7,687 nucleotides of DNA from an uncultured Parabacteroides sp. (lineage in GTDB: Bacteria; Bacteroidota; Bacteroidia; Bacteroidales; Tannerellaceae). Under the pieces are notes generated by a model, which saw nothing but the letters and a program-made list of their open reading frames with translations, was not told the DNA's origin and searched no databases. Below, one piece after another: positions 3,921 through 7,687 of the stretch. The number at the start of each line of letters is the position of its first letter. Position 1 is the stretch's first letter. The position numbers were made by a program, and so were the translations under genes. The stretch spans positions 1-7,687 of the forward strand of contig URGO01000147.1 of NCBI GenBank assembly GCA_900547435.1, in the 5' to 3' direction.

Positions 3921-6665
3921 ATGAAATATAGAGTTCTATTAACCCTATTTATCTATATAGTAGGCAGTTGGGCACTGGATGCCCAGCGAAAGACGACTCC
4001 ACCCATTTATACGTCTGACCCGATTGCCGCTGATTCGACCCGATTGGGGGAATTGGCGGTACGAGATTCTATTGCACCTATTGATTCCGCCGCGACCGAC
4101 TCTACATCTCGTACCGGATTGGATGCGCCTGTAGCTTACCAAGCGACCGATTCGATAGTTATGACCGCAGACAATATGGCTTATCTATATGGAGAAGGGG
4201 ATGTAAAGTACCAGCAAATACAGCTTCAGGCCGAACTTATCCAAATGAGTATGGACAGTAGTCTGGTATATGCCACATTCGGACTGGATTCCATTGGCGA
4301 GCCTTTCGGTTATCCGTTGTTTGTAGACGGAGGCGACCAGTACGAATCCAAGACTATGCGTTATAATTTTGAGACTAAAAAAGGATACATCACCGATGTT
4401 ATCACCCAGCAGGGCGAAGGATATGTCACGGCCGGAAGGACCAAGAAAACAGAGACCGACGCGCTGAATATGGTGGGCGGAAAATATACGACCTGCGATG
4501 ATCATGAGCATCCGCACTTTTATATCCAGATGACCAAAGCGAAAGTGCGTCCGAAAAAGAATATCGTTACCGGACCGGTTTATATGGTATTCGAGGATGT
4601 CCCGTTATACCCGTTGGGGTTGCCTTTTTGCTTTTTCCCCTTCTCAAGTACCTATTCGTCTGGTATCCTGATGCCGACCTTCGGTGATGAGTCTGAACGC
4701 GGATTCTATCTTCGTGACGGAGGATATTATTTTGCTATCAACGATTATATTGACCTGGCCTTGACGGGCGAAATTTATACGAAAGGTTCATGGGGCCTTT
4801 CTGCTAAATCCAGCTATCGGAAACGGTATAAATATTCGGGGAACTTTATGGCTTCCTATCTGGTGTCCAAATATGGCGATAAGGGATTGCCGGATTATAG
4901 TGTGTCCAAGGACTTCAAATTGACCTGGACGCATACGCAGGACGCTAAGGCAAATCCCTATTTGTCGTTTTCGGCAAGTGTCAACTTTGCAACAAGCAGC
5001 TATGATCGGAACCAGTTATATGGATTGTATAATCCGGAGTCGACAAGCAACACGAAGGGGTCAACGGTCAATATTACCAAACGATTCCCCAATAGCCCGT
5101 TCACTATTTCCGGTACGATGTCGGTGAACCAGACCACCCGCGACTCGTCTATTTCCGTTACGCTCCCCGATGTGACCGTTACGATGAGCCGTATCTTCCC
5201 GTTCAAACGTAAACATGCCGTAGGGAAGGAGCGTTGGTATGAAAAGATTTCGATGTCGTACACCGGATATTTGAGAAACAGCATTCAGACGAAAGAGAAT
5301 CTGTTATTCAAATCCAATTTGATAAAGGATTGGAACAATGCCATTCAGCATCGTATTCCGGTAAGTGCAACCTTTACCCTCTTCAAATATTTGAATATTT
5401 CGCCTTCTTTCAACTATACGGAGAATTGGTACACACACAAGGTAAGGCAGGCCTATAACCGGAAGACCAACCGGATGGCACCGGTAGATACAACCTATGG
5501 TTTCTATCGTACTTATGAGTATGATGCGTCAATCTCTGCATCTACCACTTTGTATGGATTTTATAAGCCGCTTCCTTTCTTCGGAGGGAAGAAGATTGAA
5601 ATGATCCGCCATCGTTTGGAGCCATCAATCAGCATCAGTGCACGTCCGGATTTCGGAGCTTCCAAGTATGGTTTTTATGAGAATTATGTCTATACCAATG
5701 CGCAAGGTGAAGATGTAACCGTACAATATTCACCTTTTTCAGGACAGATATTTACACCTCCTTCGGCCGGAAAATCAGGATCTGTCTCATTGACCCTGAA
5801 TAACAATGTGGAAATGAAGGTCCGTTCCGATAAAGATTCTACCGGGTTTAAGAAAATCAGCTTGATTGATAAGCTTTCGTTCTCGCAATCCTATAATATG
5901 GCGGCCGATTCCTTCAAATGGAGTGACTTATCCATCAATCTCCGCTTGAAATTTTCAAAGAATTATACATTGAACTTGAATGGTACATTCGATAATTACC
6001 TGTATGAATATGATGAGACAACGCATCGGGCTCGCCAGATAGACAAGTTGAGGTGGGGGGCCGGGAAGTTCCCGCGTTTACGCCAGACCGGTACCAGTTT
6101 CTCTTATACCTTTAATAATGATACTTTCAAGAAGTGGTTCGGAGGGGGAGATGATTCATCCGACAAGAAAGACGAAAACGAAGATTCGTCCGAAGGTACA
6201 GATACCGAAGGCCTTCAAGATGGAGAGAAAAAACAAGGACGTTTGTTGGGTAAAAAGAGAGATGATGGCGAATATGATTCAGATGGTTATTATAAAGGTA
6301 CCATTCCCTGGAGCTTGTCCTTCAATTATAGCATGAGCTTGTCTTATGACAATAGTAGCTTCAATCGGAAAAAGAACGAATATGATTACCGGCTTACTCA
6401 TGCGTTGAGCTTTAACGGGAATATCCAGCCGACCAAAAACTGGAGATTCAATTTCAATGCGACCTACGATTTTGACACGCATAAGATTTCCTATCTGACG
6501 TGTAACATTTCCAGAGATATGCATTGTTTCCAGATGACGGCCAGCTTTATCCCGATAGGGCCTTACAAGTCCTATACTTTCTCCGTAGCCGTTAAATCTT
6601 CGCTCCTGAAAGATTTGAAATATAACAAGAGCAGTAGCTATCGGGAGGGACAACAATGGTATTGA
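3921..6665 (+). CDS. lptD: LPS-assembly outer membrane protein LptD
   Basis: LptD is the outer-membrane barrel that, with LptE, inserts lipopolysaccharide into the outer leaflet. I chose ATG 3921 (914 residues) over the in-frame GTG 3906 because it gives a clean signal peptide: MKYR, a hydrophobic core LLTLFIYIVGSWA, and probable cleavage after ALDA. A Ser/Thr/Asp-rich linker (about 25-75) leads to an OstA/LptA-like domain (about 78-215). That domain includes the family motif GGKYTTCDDHEHPHFYIQM (186-204). The rest is a large beta-barrel with alternating aromatic strands and Tyr-rich turns. A very hydrophilic acidic/lysine insert lies at about 743-790 (GGDDSSDKKDENEDSSEG and following), probably a loop. 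There are four cysteines (C192, C237, C861, C869), two N-terminal and two near the C-terminus. The protein ends in GQQWY, an aromatic terminus as in many barrels. It appears to be transcribed from its own promoter. Confidence 0.88.
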   Translation: MKYRVLLTLFIYIVGSWALDAQRKTTPPIYTSDPIAADSTRLGELAVRDSIAPIDSAATDSTSRTGLDAPVAYQATDSIVMTADNMAYLYGEGDVKYQQIQLQAELIQMSMDSSLVYATFGLDSIGEPFGYPLFVDGGDQYESKTMRYNFETKKGYITDVITQQGEGYVTAGRTKKTETDALNMVGGKYTTCDDHEHPHFYIQMTKAKVRPKKNIVTGPVYMVFEDVPLYPLGLPFCFFPFSSTYSSGILMPTFGDESERGFYLRDGGYYFAINDYIDLALTGEIYTKGSWGLSAKSSYRKRYKYSGNFMASYLVSKYGDKGLPDYSVSKDFKLTWTHTQDAKANPYLSFSASVNFATSSYDRNQLYGLYNPESTSNTKGSTVNITKRFPNSPFTISGTMSVNQTTRDSSISVTLPDVTVTMSRIFPFKRKHAVGKERWYEKISMSYTGYLRNSIQTKENLLFKSNLIKDWNNAIQHRIPVSATFTLFKYLNISPSFNYTENWYTHKVRQAYNRKTNRMAPVDTTYGFYRTYEYDASISASTTLYGFYKPLPFFGGKKIEMIRHRLEPSISISARPDFGASKYGFYENYVYTNAQGEDVTVQYSPFSGQIFTPPSAGKSGSVSLTLNNNVEMKVRSDKDSTGFKKISLIDKLSFSQSYNMAADSFKWSDLSINLRLKFSKNYTLNLNGTFDNYLYEYDETTHRARQIDKLRWGAGKFPRLRQTGTSFSYTFNNDTFKKWFGGGDDSSDKKDENEDSSEGTDTEGLQDGEKKQGRLLGKKRDDGEYDSDGYYKGTIPWSLSFNYSMSLSYDNSSFNRKKNEYDYRLTHALSFNGNIQPTKNWRFNFNATYDFDTHKISYLTCNISRDMHCFQMTASFIPIGPYKSYTFSVAVKSSLLKDLKYNKSSSYREGQQWY

Positions 6666-6687
6666 TGCTTTGGAGATAAGAAAAATT

Positions 6688-6731
6688 AAACACAGAGCCA
6701 AGAAAAAGAACTTTCGTGACTCTGTGTTTTT
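6688..6731. terminator. Bidirectional intrinsic terminator between lptD and ung
   Basis: The inverted repeat AAACACAGAG (6688-6697) / CTCTGTGTTT (6720-6729) is perfect over 10 bp and extends inward with one mismatch (CA 6699-6700 with TG 6717-6718). A T-run ends the plus-strand side (6727-6733). The A-rich stretch 6680-6690 provides the U-run on the minus strand. It sits between the lptD stop (6663-6665) and the ung stop (6757-6759), which converge, so it probably serves both. Confidence 0.85.
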
Positions 6732-6756
6732 TTATTGGCCTCAATCTCCGATTCTT

Positions 6757-7419
6757 TCACCAATCGATAGGTTCTTGGCCGGTGGCAATCAAATAATCAT
6801 TGGCTTTGCTGAAATGCTTATTGCCAAAGAATCCACGATAGGCGGAAAGTGGAGAAGGGTGTGCGGACTTCAATACTAAATTGCGGGTTGCATCAATGAA
6901 CGCCCCTTTCTTTTGGGCATACGATCCCCACAATATATAGACCAAATGATTACGCGCCTCTGTTAACCGATGAATTACAGCATCTGTAAAAGTTTCCCAA
7001 CCTCGATTTTGATGCGAACCGGCTTGATGAGCACGAACGGTCAGTGTCGCATTCAATAAAAGTACGCCTTGATCGGCCCATCGGTTCAGATTCCCGCTTT
7101 TAGGCATAGGCTTTCCCAAGTCATCTTCTATTTCCTTGAATATATTCACCAGCGAAGGAGGGAATGGAGTCCCATCTTGTACGGAAAAACAAAGCCCATG
7201 AGCTTGTCCGGGCTCATGATAAGGGTCTTGTCCTAAAATAACGACCTTGACTTTATCAAACGGACAATGTTCAAAGGCATTAAATATGTAAGACCCTGGC
7301 GGATATACAGTTGTCGATTTGTATTCTTGACGTACAAAGTCTGTCAAGTTTTTGAAATATTCTTTCTCAAATTCCGGGGCTAACTGCTCTTTCCAGCTTT
7401 GTTCTATCTTTACATTCAT
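6757..7419 (-). CDS. ung: Uracil-DNA glycosylase (family 1)
   Basis: Ung removes uracil from DNA arising by cytosine deamination or dUMP incorporation, the first step of base excision repair. The 220-residue length is close to E. coli Ung (229). The water-activating motif GQDPYH is at 63-68 with catalytic D65. The uracil-stacking aromatic is F78 in GLCFSV. The uracil-specific asparagine is N123 in LLLNATLTV (119-127). The minor-groove/leucine-loop motif HPSPLSAYRGFFG is at 187-199 with catalytic H187. All active-site residues of family 1 are present. The ATG at 7417-7419 follows an A-rich leader without a Shine-Dalgarno. It lies 62 bp downstream of the asnA stop. I see no TAnnTTTG box or hairpin terminator in that gap, so co-transcription with asnA is plausible. 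The gene converges on lptD. Assignment is very secure. Confidence 0.97.
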   Translation of the reverse strand: MNVKIEQSWKEQLAPEFEKEYFKNLTDFVRQEYKSTTVYPPGSYIFNAFEHCPFDKVKVVILGQDPYHEPGQAHGLCFSVQDGTPFPPSLVNIFKEIEDDLGKPMPKSGNLNRWADQGVLLLNATLTVRAHQAGSHQNRGWETFTDAVIHRLTEARNHLVYILWGSYAQKKGAFIDATRNLVLKSAHPSPLSAYRGFFGNKHFSKANDYLIATGQEPIDW

Positions 7420-7481
7420 AATTTTATTGATTGAGAACTATTTTTCCGACTCCTTCTTCGTTTCAAGCTTTTAATTCTACA

Positions 7482-7687
7482 TTAAATTAGGTTGATACCG
7501 GCCTCTTTTGCCTCTTTGCGCATAGCATCCGGCCAAATGCTGGATTGAATCTCTCCGATATGTGCTTTGCGCAAATAAAACATACACAAACGACTTTGCC
7601 CAATTCCTCCTCCAATACTTTGAGGTAGTTCGCCATTCAATAAACGCTGATGGAAAAACAACTCTTTACGCTCTTGTGTTCCGGTCA
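7482..7687 (-). CDS. asnA: Aspartate-ammonia ligase (asparagine synthetase A), C-terminal part
   Basis: AsnA makes asparagine from aspartate, ammonia and ATP and belongs to the class II aminoacyl-tRNA synthetase fold. Only the last 67 codons lie in the window; the gene continues beyond 7687, so the truncation is an edge effect. The decisive segment is LNGELPQSIGGGIGQSRLCM, which matches the conserved AsnA C-terminal block with its glycine-rich motif and following arginine. It is followed by YLRKAHIGEIQSSIWPDAMR, parallel to the HIGQVQxxVWP segment of E. coli AsnA. The tail KEAKEAGINLI ends at a TAA (reverse complement of 7482-7484). The gene lies upstream of ung on the same strand and may share its transcript. 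Too short to show up as a long ORF, but the motif identification is strong. Confidence 0.93.
   Translation of the reverse strand, partial: TGTQERKELFFHQRLLNGELPQSIGGGIGQSRLCMFYLRKAHIGEIQSSIWPDAMRKEAKEAGINLI

Noticed and set aside
1..7687. Search for a defence island, transposon, CRISPR array, toxin-antitoxin pair or biosynthetic cluster.
   Set aside because: All recognisable genes are common core functions. No transposase, integrase, terminal repeats, spacer arrays or small paired ORFs are visible, and gene composition looks uniform.

Overview
The window looks like ordinary core chromosome from a Bacteroidetes bacterium, probably a Bacteroidales gut anaerobe of the Parabacteroides/Bacteroides type. 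The evidence is a class III (strictly anaerobic) ribonucleotide reductase, a Bacteroidetes-style LptD with a long acidic loop, AsnA-type asparagine synthetase, A-rich leaders without Shine-Dalgarno sequences, and several -7 elements of the Bacteroidetes form TAnnTTTG. The genus is inferred, not proven. No mobile element, tRNA, rRNA or CRISPR array is visible.

Layout from left to right. Bases 1-35 may hold the tail of a plus-strand gene, followed by a bidirectional hairpin terminator (41-77). On the minus strand, nrdD (688-2895) and nrdG (120-644) form a two-gene operon encoding the anaerobic ribonucleotide reductase and its radical-SAM activase. A 396-bp AT-rich divergent intergenic region (2896-3291) follows. 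It holds the nrdD promoter, a 16-bp palindrome and an unusual array of four 8-bp sites spaced exactly 22 bp apart. On the plus strand come an uncharacterised HD-domain phosphohydrolase-like gene (3292-3834) and lptD (3921-6665), the outer-membrane LPS insertion porin. A second bidirectional terminator (6688-6731) separates lptD from the convergent minus-strand genes ung (6757-7419, uracil-DNA glycosylase) and asnA (7482 to the window edge, C-terminal part only).

Functionally, nrdD/nrdG supply dNTPs without oxygen, ung removes uracil from DNA, lptD builds the outer leaflet, and asnA makes asparagine from aspartate and ammonia. These are mostly unrelated housekeeping jobs. The HD protein has no known substrate. 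Its divergent position next to nrdD makes a nucleotide-related role conceivable but unproven.

I found no convincing new multi-gene system. The most unexplained signal is the 22-bp-spaced, symmetric site array at 3112-3185. It overlaps a promoter-like -7 box and shares sequence with the nrdD and lptD promoters. It could be a multi-site operator, an RNA structure in a leader, or a dispersed intergenic repeat.
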